Shown piece by piece: positions 17,806-28,200 of a stretch of DNA of 42,104 nucleotides. Source of the stretch: Spirirestis rafaelensis WJT71-NPBG6 (GTDB taxonomy: Bacteria > Cyanobacteriota > Cyanobacteriia > Cyanobacteriales > Nostocaceae). Numbering within the stretch: the stretch's first letter is position 1; each line of letters opens with the position of its first letter. The position numbers were made by a program, and so were the translations under genes. The notes beneath the pieces were generated by a model. It searched no databases. It was not told the origin of the DNA and was given only the letters and a program-made list of their open reading frames with translations. Location of the stretch: positions 1 to 42,104 of the forward strand of contig JAHHID010000025.1 in NCBI GenBank assembly GCA_019359015.1, written 5' to 3'.

Positions 17806-18246
17806 ATGAGAATTAAATCTTTAGCTGCGGTAGCTTTTTTAAGCGCAATATCTCTGGGTGCTTCCGTTCCCGCTAAAGCTGCAAATCCTGTTCAAGTACA
17901 GCGTTTGCTACAAACTGGAGAATGTTTTAAATGTGATTTAAGCGGAGCAAACCTTAAAGGTGCTCATTTGATTGGTGCAGATTTGCGGAATGCTAATCTC
18001 AAGGGTGCTAATTTAGAAAATGCTAATTTAGAAGGTGCTGATTTAACTGGCGCTAACTTGGACTCTGCTAATTTAAAAGAAGCGTTCGTAAATAGCACGA
18101 CTTTAAATAATGCGAATCTTAGCAATGCTAATTTAAGCAATGCTACCTTATATAGTGCCGAGTTAGAAGGTGCTACTTTGATAGGTGCTAATTTAAGGGG
18201 TGCTGACGTGTTTAATACTAATATCGGCGTAGGTGGCGGTGAGTAA
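17806..18246 (+). CDS. Exported pentapeptide-repeat protein
   Basis: A 146-residue protein with an N-terminal signal peptide (MRIKSLAAVAFLSAISLGAS, probable cleavage after VPAKA). The mature part holds a short head, LLQTGECFKCDLSGANL, and about 18 tandem A(N/D)Lxx pentapeptides (ANLKG, ADLRN, ANLEG, ADLTG and so on). These should fold into a right-handed quadrilateral beta-helix. Secreted pentapeptide proteins of this kind, with two cysteines in the ECFKCDLSG head, are common in cyanobacteria, and their function is unknown. The start is firmly set by GGGAGGG nine bases upstream. It stands alone, convergent with tldE. Confidence 0.9.
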   Translation: MRIKSLAAVAFLSAISLGASVPAKAANPVQVQRLLQTGECFKCDLSGANLKGAHLIGADLRNANLKGANLENANLEGADLTGANLDSANLKEAFVNSTTLNNANLSNANLSNATLYSAELEGATLIGANLRGADVFNTNIGVGGGE

Positions 18247-18319
18247 TGCTAATTTGGGTGATTAGCGATAAGTTAAGAATTAAATTAACTCTTAACTTAT
18301 CAATCCTAACTCCTAAGTG

Positions 18320-19660
18320 TTACTCGCCAGTAATGGACAATTCATCAATCCAAATTCTCGGACAAACGCCTCCGGGTGTCAATTCTGGCTCTTTCTCAAC
18401 ATAAATAATTGATTTGAGAACTTCGAGGAAATCGCCTGCAACTGTTGCTGACTCGATACTAGTTTTTACACCCTTATTGACTAACCAACCATCAAACGGT
18501 AGTGAAAAAGAGCCTTGTAAGGATTTCACTCCCGCATGTAAAGCTTGTAAATCATCGATAAGAATTACATTTTCCGCAGTTTCTAAGTTTAACTCTTGCT
18601 CAGAATTAGCGGCTGCAAATACATGGTAAAAGTTAGGACTGACGCTGACTTTTGCACCAATGCTTGCATTACCTGTAAGATTGGCGTTCATTCTTTTGGC
18701 AGTACCAGCGCTGTGCAGAAAGCCTGTTAAAACGCCATTTTCGATTAGCGAAACTCGACGCGTAGGAGTTCCTTCGCCATCAAAAGCTTCCGCACCAATG
18801 TTAGCTGGATGCAACGCATCATCGCATACAGAAAGCAGTGGGGAGGCGATTTGGTTTCCTAGAGAATCAGGGGTAGATAAACTTTGGTTGTCGAGAATAC
18901 TTTGAGCGTTGAATAAGTTAGAAAAACCACCCAACAAACTCAAGAAAGCTTCTGCCGAAAAAACTACTCGATATTTACCAGTTGTAACTTTTTCATAGTT
19001 CAAATGGCTAATAGTTTTATCTGCGGTTTCTTTGATACAACCATTAATGTCTAGGTTATCTAAACTATGGTTGATTCTAAAAGCACCAGCACTACGCGGT
19101 TTTTTACCTTCTTCTTCGGTTTTGCTGTAAAGGTATATCGATGCTAAAGAGTGAGATTCGGTTCTAATTGCACCATTGCTGTTGAGATAAAACCTGTCAA
19201 TATCTCTTTGCGCTAAACCGTTATAAGGTACTCCTTTAATAGCCGGATGAACTGCTAAAAGTTCTTTTTCGGCTCCTATCAGGCTTTCTATTAGTTGGGA
19301 AACTGGTGCTTGAGCGGCTTTGTCACTCTTATTATTGTCTATCTTGACAGTTGCTTCTGGACTAAAATCAGGGACGTTTTCCTTGACACCGAAGAAACTA
19401 GCTTCGTAGGCAGTTTTTAAAGCTAGTTCGAGTCCTTGTGGATCTACATCTGTGGTGCTGGTGACACCCATTGTATTGTCTTCGTTCCAAACACGAACGG
19501 TCACACCAGACCGATTTGAAGCTTTGACTTGTTTTGGCTCACCTTGATCCACTTGTACGCTGGTTTCATCTACAGTTGAGCCGTAAATGTCAAATTTATT
19601 AATGCCAAGTTTGTTAGCAGTTTCCTTGGCTGAAGTTGCAATTTCGTTGATATTCGGCAT
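18320..19660 (-). CDS. tldE: TldE/PmbA family protein
   Basis: A 446-residue protein, the non-catalytic partner in the TldD-TldE metalloprotease. In known systems the heterodimer degrades or trims unfolded peptides and matures some ribosomal peptides. It begins MPNINEIATSAKETANKLGI and has the family middle and C-terminal segments (AEAFDGEGTPTRRVSLIENG, then VLTGFLHSAGTAKRM) but no HExxxH motif, as expected for TldE. It lies 102 bases downstream of tldD on the same strand, separated by a dispersed repeat; the two surely work together. No strong ribosome-binding site is seen. Confidence 0.93.
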   Translation of the reverse strand: MPNINEIATSAKETANKLGINKFDIYGSTVDETSVQVDQGEPKQVKASNRSGVTVRVWNEDNTMGVTSTTDVDPQGLELALKTAYEASFFGVKENVPDFSPEATVKIDNNKSDKAAQAPVSQLIESLIGAEKELLAVHPAIKGVPYNGLAQRDIDRFYLNSNGAIRTESHSLASIYLYSKTEEEGKKPRSAGAFRINHSLDNLDINGCIKETADKTISHLNYEKVTTGKYRVVFSAEAFLSLLGGFSNLFNAQSILDNQSLSTPDSLGNQIASPLLSVCDDALHPANIGAEAFDGEGTPTRRVSLIENGVLTGFLHSAGTAKRMNANLTGNASIGAKVSVSPNFYHVFAAANSEQELNLETAENVILIDDLQALHAGVKSLQGSFSLPFDGWLVNKGVKTSIESATVAGDFLEVLKSIIYVEKEPELTPGGVCPRIWIDELSITGE

Positions 19661-19707
19661 AGTTAATTCTAGATTCCAAATTCTTCGGAAATTTTGAATA
19701 TTTTGTA

Positions 19708-19752
19708 GTGAGCGCTTTAGGGCTTAAGAAAGCACTAAAGTGCTTACTACGA
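19708..19752. repeat. Dispersed palindromic repeat in tldD-tldE spacer
   Basis: Contains AGCGCTTTAGGGCTTAAG, then GCACTAAAGTGCTTACTACG. Related copies lie at 21498-21520 and near 17370. The units include a short palindrome (CACTAAAGTG) followed by the constant CTTACTAC. It looks like a small dispersed element of this genome. Confidence 0.6.
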
Positions 19753-19762
19753 GTTAGAGAGG

Positions 19763-21235
19763 TTAGCGTCCGCCTACGGTGATAGAATCAACTTTGATGT
19801 GGGGTTGTCCAACTGTGGTGTAAATACTGCCACTGACAGAGCCACAAAAACCGGCAGCTAATGATAAATCTTGGGAACACATGGAAATTTTATTCATAAT
19901 TTCCTTTGCTTCACCGATGAGGATGGCTCCTTTTAATGGCTTGGTAATTTTGCCATTTTCTATTAGATAAGCTTCGTCTACACCAAAGTTAAATTGTCCT
20001 GTGGCGCCTACGCTACCACCACCCATTTTTTTACAGTAAATGCCTTTGTCAATTGAGGCAAATAAATCTTCAGTGCTGTATTCACCGGTAGCTATATAAG
20101 TATTTCGCATCCGGCTAGCAGCTGCATAGGTGTAATTTTGGCGGCGTCCGCTGCCGGTTCTGGGGTGTCCGGTTCGCACTGAACCTGTTCTATCTGCTAA
20201 GAAGTTCTTTAAAACGCCTTTTTCAATTAATAGCGTTCTTTGTGCGGGCATTCCTTCGTCGTCCATGTCAATTGTGCCGAAGGCGTTTTCAGAACGTCCT
20301 TCATCCCATGCTGTGAGACTTTCGTGGGCGATTTTTTCGCCTTTTTTGTCAGCAAAGGGTGTGGTGTTACGTTCAATTTGCGTGGTTTCTAGCAGGTGTC
20401 CGCAGGCTTCGTGGAAAATTACTCCGCCAAAGTGATTCGCCATGATGATGGGGTATGTGCCGGATTCTACGTAATCAGCGTAAAGCATTTTACCGGCTGA
20501 TTCGGCTATTTGCTCGGCGGATTGTTGGTAATCCCAGGTTCTCAGGAAGTTAGCATCGCTGGTATTGCCTGCGCGTTCGGCAATGGAGGTGCGATTTGCA
20601 CCATCAGCGCACAATACGTTAAATCCTACAGACTGAGTGAGGCGAATGTCACGGGCAAATGTACCATCACTAGCAGCGATTAAGACTTCTTGCCAATCGC
20701 GGAAGTAGCTGGCGCGGCGAGATTGAACGTGGCTGGCTTTTGTGTGCAAGTAGGCGGTACCATCAAGGAGGACTTCTCCCATTTCGCGGATGGAGCTACA
20801 TAAAGGTAGCCATTTATCTTTGCCTCTTTTGGTTGCGTAGTCTCTGAGTAGTTCGAGGTTGATTTCTGGGATGAAAGCGTTAGCTCCTGGTAGTTCCAAT
20901 CCTAAGATGGAAAGACCTTTTTCTAATGCGGCTTTCAAACCCGTAAATGAAAGGTTGTTGGTGCTTACGTAGCAGTCGGCTTTGCCACGAAATACTCTCA
21001 CTCCCGCACCAGTAGCCAGACTGGGTGAAATGCTGGTGATGGCATCGTCTTCTGCAAGGCAAGTAATATAGTTGCGACGTTCTAAGAAGAATTCGATGAA
21101 GTCAGCGCCGGCTGCGCGTCCTAGTCCCAGGAGGATTGCCAGGGGAGCTTCCCAGGTTTCATCGAATCGCTCTGGGGTGGAGGTGTATTGCAGGGTGGGG
21201 AGTTGATTGGAGAGAAGTAAGGAGTTTGTTAGCAT
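19763..21235 (-). CDS. tldD: TldD metalloprotease
   Basis: A 490-residue zinc metalloprotease subunit. The zinc motif HEACGH (His275, Glu276, His280) lies in the segment [19 protein letters not shown], and the C-terminal [20 protein letters not shown] supplies the likely cysteine ligand of the family. Length is typical. It is the catalytic partner of the TldE protein encoded just downstream. The upstream spacer is full of dispersed repeats and no clear promoter was found. The start [17 protein letters not shown] is the first ATG; a later start is possible because the first 25 residues are poorly conserved. Confidence 0.95.
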   Translation of the reverse strand: MLTNSLLLSNQLPTLQYTSTPERFDETWEAPLAILLGLGRAAGADFIEFFLERRNYITCLAEDDAITSISPSLATGAGVRVFRGKADCYVSTNNLSFTGLKAALEKGLSILGLELPGANAFIPEINLELLRDYATKRGKDKWLPLCSSIREMGEVLLDGTAYLHTKASHVQSRRASYFRDWQEVLIAASDGTFARDIRLTQSVGFNVLCADGANRTSIAERAGNTSDANFLRTWDYQQSAEQIAESAGKMLYADYVESGTYPIIMANHFGGVIFHEACGHLLETTQIERNTTPFADKKGEKIAHESLTAWDEGRSENAFGTIDMDDEGMPAQRTLLIEKGVLKNFLADRTGSVRTGHPRTGSGRRQNYTYAAASRMRNTYIATGEYSTEDLFASIDKGIYCKKMGGGSVGATGQFNFGVDEAYLIENGKITKPLKGAILIGEAKEIMNKISMCSQDLSLAAGFCGSVSGSIYTTVGQPHIKVDSITVGGR

Positions 21236-21586
21236 GGGTTGCCTTAAAATGCTGGCATTATCAGAGGTTTAACTGAAATATCCTGGTGTGTGTACTCTAG
21301 CAAATTTAAGAAAATGTCCGTGTGAGGTAAGTAGATAGGTGTAGGTAGGGATGGTACTACTGCCGAACAAGTGGAAGAAGTAACGCACCCGAATTTAGCA
21401 TTTAAGTTGGTGCGTTAGGACGATACTCCGTAACGCACCCTACATTTATCTAGTAAATGTTTTTAGTAATTACGCAAGTGTCACAAGGAATCTGAATTAA
21501 GCGCTTAAGCGCTTACTACGTTAGAAAATCACTAGGATGAAAATGGGTATCTATTTAAAATTTTAAAGAAAAAATCTGAAATTAAT
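21236..21586. repeat. Repeat-rich divergent spacer, tldD / GTPase
   Basis: This 351-base spacer between divergent genes holds TAACGCACC at 21381-21389, its inverse GGTGCGTTA at 21409-21417, and TAACGCACCC again at 21431-21440. It also holds a TAAGCGCTTAAGCGCTTACTACG element at 21498-21520. These are dispersed spacer repeats. The two promoters must lie among them but no clear hexamers were found. Confidence 0.6.
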
Positions 21587-23047
21587 ATGAATTCGACGTT
21601 ACCTTTGCCCGATCCTCATGAAAGCGATTCTTCCAGTTGGGAGGAAGAACTTGATAAAGCTATTTTCAGTTTTGAAGATATTCAAGCGGAACTCAATTAT
21701 AAGCAGGCACAAACGGCATTAAGAAGTTTGGTAGCAAAACTTGACCTGACTCCCCAAGAAAAACGCGGGCTAGAAGCGGAAATTGGCGATTTAGAAGTCA
21801 TGTTGGGCAAGTTAGACCGCATGGCGGTGCAAATTGCGGCTTTTGGGATGGTGGGACGCGGTAAGTCTTCGTTACTAAATGCTTTGGTTGGACAATCGGT
21901 GTTTGAAACTGGTCCTTTACACGGTGTCACTCGTGCTGCACAGCGAGTTAATTGGAGTATTACTGAGGAGGCAGTTGGAGAGAACGATCGCACTTTGCGT
22001 GTCACTTTACCTGGAATCGGTCAATCTCAGGTGGAATTGATTGACACTCCTGGTTTAGATGAAGTAGATGGGGAAACTCGCACCGCTTTAGCTGAACAAG
22101 TGGCAAAACAAGCAGATTTAATTCTGTTTGTTATTTCTGGCGACATGACGAAAATAGAACATGAGGCTCTTTCTCAGTTGCGCGAAGCTGGTAAACCGAT
22201 AATTTTGGTGTTTAACAAGGTTGACCAGTATCCAGAAGCCGATCGCATGGCTGTTTACCACAAAGTCCGAGATGAAAGGGTGCGGGAATTACTTTCACCG
22301 CTAGAAATTGTCATGTCAGCCGCATCACCGTTGGTAAAGACAGCGGTTCGACGTGCCGATGGTACTAGGGGGATACAATTGCGTGCAGGTAATGCCCAAG
22401 TTGAAGAATTAAAGCTGAAAATATTAGAGATTTTGCACCGCGAGGGCAAAGCTTTGGTTGCTCTCAATACGATGATTTACGCCGATAATGTGAATGAGCA
22501 GTTGGTGCAGCGAAAATTGATGATTCGCGATCGCGCTGCGAATGAGTTGATTTGGAAAGCGGTAATGACTAAAGCTTTAGCGATCGCTCTCAATCCCGTT
22601 ACAGTGGTGGATATACTGAGCGGTGTAGTAATTGATATTGCTTTAATTCTCGGCTTATCCAAACTCTACGGCATCCCCATGACCGAAACTGGAGCCGTAC
22701 AATTATTAAAAAAAATTGCCCTGGGGATGGGCAGCATTGGTGCTAGCGAACTGGTAGCAACTCTCGGTTTAAGCGGGTTAAAAACTTTACTTGGTATCTC
22801 TGCACCCGTTACAGGTGGCGCTTCTTTCGCTCCTTATGTATCAGTTGCGATAACCCAAGCCGGGGTAACTGGTGTTGCTTCTTACGGAATTGGACAAGTT
22901 ACTAAAGCTTATTTAGCAAATGGGGCAACTTGGGGTTCTGATGGACCCAAAGCAGTTATTAGTAAGATTTTGGCAACCCTTGATGAGACTTCAATTCTCA
23001 ACCGCATCAAGGATGAGTTGCAACAGAAGATGAAGCGAAGAAATTGA
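21587..23047 (+). CDS. Era-like GTPase with DUF697 membrane domain
   Basis: A 486-residue protein. The GTPase domain shows GMVGRGKSSLLNAL (G1, residues 87-100), DTPGLDEVDG (G3, about 150) and FNKVDQ (G4, about 205). The C-terminal third is a hydrophobic DUF697 domain with membrane helices (VVIDIALILGLSKLYGIPM, then the segments before SFAPYVSVAITQAGVTGVAS). Cyanobacteria encode several such proteins, likely inner-membrane GTPases, with no settled function; chloroplast relatives exist. The ATG at 21587 follows an AT-rich stretch with only a weak purine run. It is convergent with the multicopper oxidase gene. Confidence 0.88.
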   Translation: MNSTLPLPDPHESDSSSWEEELDKAIFSFEDIQAELNYKQAQTALRSLVAKLDLTPQEKRGLEAEIGDLEVMLGKLDRMAVQIAAFGMVGRGKSSLLNALVGQSVFETGPLHGVTRAAQRVNWSITEEAVGENDRTLRVTLPGIGQSQVELIDTPGLDEVDGETRTALAEQVAKQADLILFVISGDMTKIEHEALSQLREAGKPIILVFNKVDQYPEADRMAVYHKVRDERVRELLSPLEIVMSAASPLVKTAVRRADGTRGIQLRAGNAQVEELKLKILEILHREGKALVALNTMIYADNVNEQLVQRKLMIRDRAANELIWKAVMTKALAIALNPVTVVDILSGVVIDIALILGLSKLYGIPMTETGAVQLLKKIALGMGSIGASELVATLGLSGLKTLLGISAPVTGGASFAPYVSVAITQAGVTGVASYGIGQVTKAYLANGATWGSDGPKAVISKILATLDETSILNRIKDELQQKMKRRN

Positions 23048-23069
23048 ACGAATTATTGGACTTCTTGCA

Positions 23070-23202
23070 AAAGTACCCGACGACTGAAGTCGCGGCTACA
23101 CGAACTAAGTCCGCCTGCGCGGACTAAAAACGTAAAAAATGGATTTAGCCCACCTACGTGGGCTTTGTTTGTGTAGCCCCACCCTTCTAGGGTGAGGGTA
23201 TT
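23070..23202. repeat. Palindrome-rich dispersed repeat, copy A
   Basis: Contains consecutive small hairpins: GTCCGC-CTGC-GCGGAC at 23109-23124, AGCCCAC-CTAC-GTGGGCT at 23147-23164, and ACCCT-TCT-AGGGT near 23186. They are joined by TTGTTTGTGTAGCCCC. An inverted copy stands at 30103-30220. It separates two convergent genes, and its hairpins may act as terminators in both directions. Confidence 0.65.
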
Positions 23203-23229
23203 TTCGATTTTTGCTGATTGGTCTATTGA

Positions 23230-24723
23230 TTACAAGGCTGGTGCTGGGAGTGGTTTTGCTGGTGCTGACAGCGGATCTATCCCACCTTGCGCGACTTCAA
23301 ACTGACTCATCATGTCGTGGTCTTCGTGAACCATATTATGGCAGTGGTACATGTACTTGCCTATGTTTGGTCTAAACTTGCCAATTATTCTTACCGTCTC
23401 GTTTTCACCAACGTAGAACACATCTTTCATACCACGTTCGTAAGCAAAAGGTGGCTGACCGTTACGGTCGAGAATTTGAGCGTCAATTAGGTGAAGATGA
23501 ACCGGATGAAACCAAAGACCGGAGTTATTATGCAACGTCCAAATCTCGATTTGTTCTAATTCGGGATTAGCATCAACTCGGTTTATGTCCCAAACATTGC
23601 CGTTGATTACCCACAATCGATTAGTGTGCTCAAATGTAAAGTCACGCGATCGCACTGCTGAAGATTCTGGAAAAAATTCAATATTGCGTAGTGTGCTAGG
23701 AATAGAGCTGTTATCGCTCTCTTCACGTACCACATCAAAGCGCATAATCTTATTTGTGTTGCCGGTATTATCATTGTTAGGAAGTCCCAGATTTTGCAAT
23801 ACTACTTGGGTTCCTAAAGGATATTTAGAAAAATCGATTATCAAATCATAGCGCTCTGCCATGCCAATACGCATCTCTTTAGTAGTTACTGGTGCAGACT
23901 TTAATCCAGCATCAGTACCAATTACGATCAAGTCATCACCCGTATCCAGAGCAAGTTTGTAAGACCGGGAAATTGATGCGTTTAACACCCGGAAGCGGTA
24001 CTTGCGGTTTGCTACCTCCATACGGGGATAAGGAACACCGTTGACTGTAATCACATCACCCATCAAACTGTGTTGAGCTTGATCATCAAAAATTAGTGAA
24101 CCGTCAGCCGCGAATTTTTTATCGTGAATGATTAAGGGAACATCATAATCATTCTTGGGAAGTGGCAGATTAAGTTCATTTTCATCTTCGACAATATACA
24201 TTCCCACCAGCCCCATGTATACGTTTCGCGAAGTTTGATGAACTGCGTGGTCATGATACCACATAGTGGCAGCGTTGGTGTTGGGATAGATATAGTCTTT
24301 GTAATATCCTTGAGGAATTAAATCCTCAGCGTAACCATCGTACTGGGGTAGCGATACCATCCCATGCAGGTGAACTACGGTTGGTGTACCAACATCATTA
24401 ATAAAGCGTACAACTGACTGCCGATTTTTACGTTGTCTAATTGTCGGACCGGGAAATGTACCGTTATATCCCCAAATTTCTGTCGTTCGCCCTGGTAACA
24501 TTTCTACAGTAGCTTTCTGTATTCTTATCTGGTAATAATCAGTTGTGGAATCGCTACGTACAGGATTTAACACTGGTGGGGTGCGAAAGGCAAGTGTAAA
24601 CGGTTCGACTCTCTCATCGGTTCTCTGAGCATATCCGCGATGCTGAAATAGTACGGGTAGCATCATAGAACAACCGGCAAAACCTACAAACATCAAGGCT
24701 TCACGTCTGCTAATTTTATTCAT
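23230..24723 (-). CDS. Tat-exported multicopper oxidase
   Basis: A 497-residue multicopper oxidase (CotA/bilirubin oxidase/laccase type) that couples one-electron oxidation of phenols, bilirubin or metal ions to reduction of oxygen to water. The start at 24723 gives MNKISRREALMFVGFAGC, a twin-arginine signal (SRRE) before a hydrophobic stretch, so export to the periplasm is expected; an upstream in-frame ATG at 24783 would bury it. All four copper motifs are present: VHLHGM, MWYHDHAVHQ, FHPVHLHL and HCHNMVHEDHDMM, the last with the axial methionine. It stands alone, divergent from the caspase-WD40 gene, across tandem repeats. Confidence 0.93.
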   Translation of the reverse strand: MNKISRREALMFVGFAGCSMMLPVLFQHRGYAQRTDERVEPFTLAFRTPPVLNPVRSDSTTDYYQIRIQKATVEMLPGRTTEIWGYNGTFPGPTIRQRKNRQSVVRFINDVGTPTVVHLHGMVSLPQYDGYAEDLIPQGYYKDYIYPNTNAATMWYHDHAVHQTSRNVYMGLVGMYIVEDENELNLPLPKNDYDVPLIIHDKKFAADGSLIFDDQAQHSLMGDVITVNGVPYPRMEVANRKYRFRVLNASISRSYKLALDTGDDLIVIGTDAGLKSAPVTTKEMRIGMAERYDLIIDFSKYPLGTQVVLQNLGLPNNDNTGNTNKIMRFDVVREESDNSSIPSTLRNIEFFPESSAVRSRDFTFEHTNRLWVINGNVWDINRVDANPELEQIEIWTLHNNSGLWFHPVHLHLIDAQILDRNGQPPFAYERGMKDVFYVGENETVRIIGKFRPNIGKYMYHCHNMVHEDHDMMSQFEVAQGGIDPLSAPAKPLPAPAL

Positions 24724-24922
24724 GGTAGTGTCCCCTGTCTCAAACGGCAGTACGAACTTTGCTTGTTTGAAAGCAGTCAACAAAGATTTTCTCTATATAA
24801 ATTATGTCAAAAGATATATGACAAGACGCTTAAGTTAATTTAAGTAATAATACTAAGTATTAAGTATGAATTTTTGTATTCGTTTTTCTCAGCAGACAAC
24901 TATGTTGTTTAAAAAAACAGAA

Positions 24923-24951
24923 GCGATACCTACGGTAAGCTACGCTAACGC
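24923..24951. repeat. Dispersed GCGATACC-type repeat
   Basis: GCGATACCTACGGTAAGC followed by TACGCTAACGC resembles the widespread Nostocales spacer repeat of the form GCGATGCCTACGGC...GCTACGC. Identification is from memory of the family, without a search. Confidence 0.5.
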
Positions 24952-24978
24952 TCTCAAAACCCAAAACTTTCAGCTTTA

Positions 24979-25209
24979 AACTCGGAACTTTGTGCTTGGA
25001 ACTCGAAACTTCGTGCTCGGAACTCGGAACTTCGTGCTCAGAACTCGGAACTTCGTGCTCTGAACTCGAAACTTCGTGCTCAGAACTCGAAACTTCGTGC
25101 TCGGAACTCGGAATGTCGTGCTCAGAACTCGAAATGTCGTGCTCAGAACTCGAAACTTCGTGCTCTGAACTCGGAATGTCGTGCTCGGAACTCGAAACTT
25201 CGTGCTTGG
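24979..25209. repeat. 21-bp tandem repeat array, 11 units
   Basis: Eleven contiguous 21-bp units, each beginning AACTCGGAAC or AACTCGAAAC, followed by TTCGTGCTC and a variable dinucleotide (GG, AG or TG). Because 21 is a multiple of three and the units lack stops, three frames stay open and give artificial heptapeptide repeats. The same repeat in the same orientation lies downstream of the caspase-WD40 gene at 29987-30100. Confidence 0.9.
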
Positions 25210-25269
25210 AACTGCAACAACCGAGATCCAAAGGTGAATGATGGTAACAGACAACTCTAATATCTATAG

Positions 25270-28200
25270 ATGGCTCGTTACGCGCTTGTTGTTGGCATTA
25301 CAGATTACAAAAGTCCGATTAACAACCTCACAAAACCAGCTACAGATGCAGAAGCGGTACAACAGGTACTAAAAGCGCATGGTGATTTTGAGGATATTGC
25401 TGTTCTCAAAGGGAAAGTTAGTACAACTAAGTTGGCTGAAGCTTTAAAAACACTTTTGCAACAACAAGCAGTTAAAAACGAAGCTCTAATTTACTTTACA
25501 GGGCATGGCATCACCGTATCTGACAGCTTAGGAGCACAACAAGCATATCTAGCAACCTCTGACTTGACAATTGTCACTCAAGGCAAGGAAATTATTGAAC
25601 AAACAGGCGGGATTAATCTTCTGAGTCTGAACAATTTAATTAGAGACTCCGACCTGAGTAGTCTAGTAGTGCTGTTAGATTGCTGTCATAGCGGTGAATT
25701 TTTAGAACGCAATCTCATCGAAAAAACTCTTACTGCCTTTATTTCACAGCGCGATTACTACTTTATTGCTGCTTGCAGAGGTTTTCAACAAGCCTATGCC
25801 AAAAAAAGCGCACAACACAGTATTTTTACAACAGCTTTGCTGGCTGGTTTGTCACCAGAGAACACTAACGATCGCGGACAGGTGACAGGCGATCGCCTTT
25901 TCGATATACTTGCCACAGAACTCAAAGGTAGTGGACAAGAACCAATCCGCATGGGTTGGGGGCGTTCGATTACTTTAATTACCCACAACAATCAAACACA
26001 AGCTGAAACCTTTGAGGTAAAGGAAGAATGTCCTTACCAAGGTTTAAAAGCATTTGAAGCGGAACAAAAACAGTTTTTCTTTGGACGCCAGCAGGTTATA
26101 AGGACGATTCTGGGGAAACTGGCAGAAAAGCCCTTTGTTTCGATTATTGGCGCTTCCGGGAGTGGTAAATCTTCTGTAGTTCAGGCGGGTTTGGTTCCAG
26201 AATTAGATCGTAGTGTCTGGCAAATTTTACCGCCAATCAAGCCAGGATTTCAGCCTTTGCAGGAATTGCGAGGAGTTCTGAAAGCATTTTTTCCAGGCGC
26301 GAAAAAAGAAAGATTGCTTTGGGAGTTGATTACTCAAGAACCGAATCCTTTACCTGTAATTTTGCAGCATCTCACAGGTGCAGAAAAATTTTTATTGGTA
26401 GTAGATCAGTTTGAGGAACTATTTACTGTTGCAGTTGCTGAAGACAAGCAGAGATTTATTGAATTGCTGACTCAGGTAGTAGAGATGACCGATTCGCGGT
26501 TGAAAGTTGTGATTACCATGCTATCGGATTTTCTCGAACCATGTTTAGACTATCCCTCTTTAAATAAATTGATTGAAAATCAGCTTGTTTTGATGCCGCG
26601 TATCACAGGAGTTGATTTAAAAGAGACAATAACCGAACCAGCTAAACTTCAAGGTCATAGTGTTGAAGAAAGATTAGTACTGAAAATTTTAGAAGATGTT
26701 GGTAAAGAACCGGGATATTTGCCGTTAATGGAGTTTGCTTTAACTAGACTCTGGGAAAAACGCGACCAACAAAAGCATCAACTCACTTTAGAACAGTACG
26801 AAAACTTCCAAGGATTGACAGGAGCGCTGAATTTTCATGCAGAAAATGTTTATTTTTACGAAGATTATCAGCAGGATTCCCCGACTCATGAACGAAATGA
26901 ACAAGAGAAAGACTGGATTAAGCAAATTTTCCTGCGATTAGTGCGAACGGGAGAGGGAGAAAAGGACACCCGACAGCGCCAACCAAAAGCTGAACTATTA
27001 GCCATTGCTGGTAATGACCAAAAACAGCAGCAAGCATTAAGTGAATTGCTAGATGAAGGATTGGTGAAAGGACGTTTGCTGGTTGCTGGCAAAGATGAAC
27101 AAGGAAAAGCTTGGATTGATTTAGCCCATGAAGCTTTAATTGATGGTTGGCAGCGGTTTGCCCAATGGCGACAACAAGACCGAGATTTGCGGCGATTACG
27201 TGATAAATTAGCCGATGCCTTGCGAGAGTGGTTGCACAAAAAAGAAGATGAACAATACCTCATGCCAAGAGGACTGTTAGCAGAGGTGCGGGACAATTGG
27301 GAAAAGTTACAACCTGATTTATCATCGCAGGCTAAAAAGTTTTATCAGTGCAGTGATGCCGATGAAAAAGAACGGAATGCCGAACGGCAATTTGCTCTCA
27401 GAGTCCGCATTGAAGACTTTTTGCAAAAGAAAACAGCAAATATTAAGAAAATACTTCCTGCCCAACCCCTCACAGCTTCGGTTATGGCAATACAAGTCAT
27501 AGGTGAGAATCTGGAGAAAATGCCAGAGCAAATTCTCACTCCAGTTCAGAATAGCCTGCAACAAGCGATAAAGGTCTTAACTCCCTTCCGTGGTCATGAG
27601 GGTGGCGTCATTTCTGTCGCCATTAGCGCGGATGGGCAGACGATTGTCAGTGGGGGTGGTGACGGCACAGTGCGGTTGTGGAATTTCCAAGGTCAGCTTT
27701 TGGCTGAACCCTTCGGTAGTCATCAGGATACGGTCTGGTCTGTCGCCATTAGCGCGGATGGGCAGACGATAGTCAGTGGGGGTGGTGACGGCACAGTGCG
27801 GTTGTGGAATTTCCAAGGTCAGCTTTTGGCTGAACCCTTCCGTGGTCATGAGGGTGGCGTCTATTCTGTCGCCATTAGCGCGGATGGGCAGACGATTGTC
27901 AGTGGGGGTGGTGACGGCACAGTGCGGTTGTGGAATTTCCAAGGTCAGCTTTTGGCTGAACCCTTCGGTGGTCATGAGGGTGGCGTCTATTCTGTCGCCA
28001 TTAGCCCGGATGGGCAGACGATTGTCAGTGGGGGTGAAGACCGCACAGTGCGGTTGTGGAATTTCCAAGGTCAGCTTTTGGCTGAACCCTTCCGTGGTTA
28101 TCAAGGTCAGGTCAATTCTGTCGCCATTAGCCCGGATGGGCAGACGATTGTCAGTGGGGGTTATAACGGCACAGTGCGGTTGTGGAATTTCCAAGGTCAG

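Larger units (their letters stand above)
24724..25269. other. Divergent spacer with tandem array
   Basis: A 546-base region between the divergent oxidase and caspase-WD40 genes. From left to right it holds AT-rich sequence with a small palindrome (AATACTAAGTATT near 24847), a dispersed repeat at 24923-24951, and a 21-bp tandem array at 24979-25209. The last 60 bases before the caspase ATG have no clear ribosome-binding site. Frames open across the array are not genes. Confidence 0.6.

Noticed and set aside
24724-24783. 20-codon N-terminal extension of the multicopper oxidase
   Set aside because: The later ATG places the twin-arginine motif at residues 6-7, where a Tat signal should be.
24860-25254. 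Three overlapping frames with heptapeptide repeats (SSEHEVS, STKFRVL, CSELGTS)
   Set aside because: They come from a 21-bp tandem DNA repeat without stops in three frames; no start signals or flanking protein sequence.
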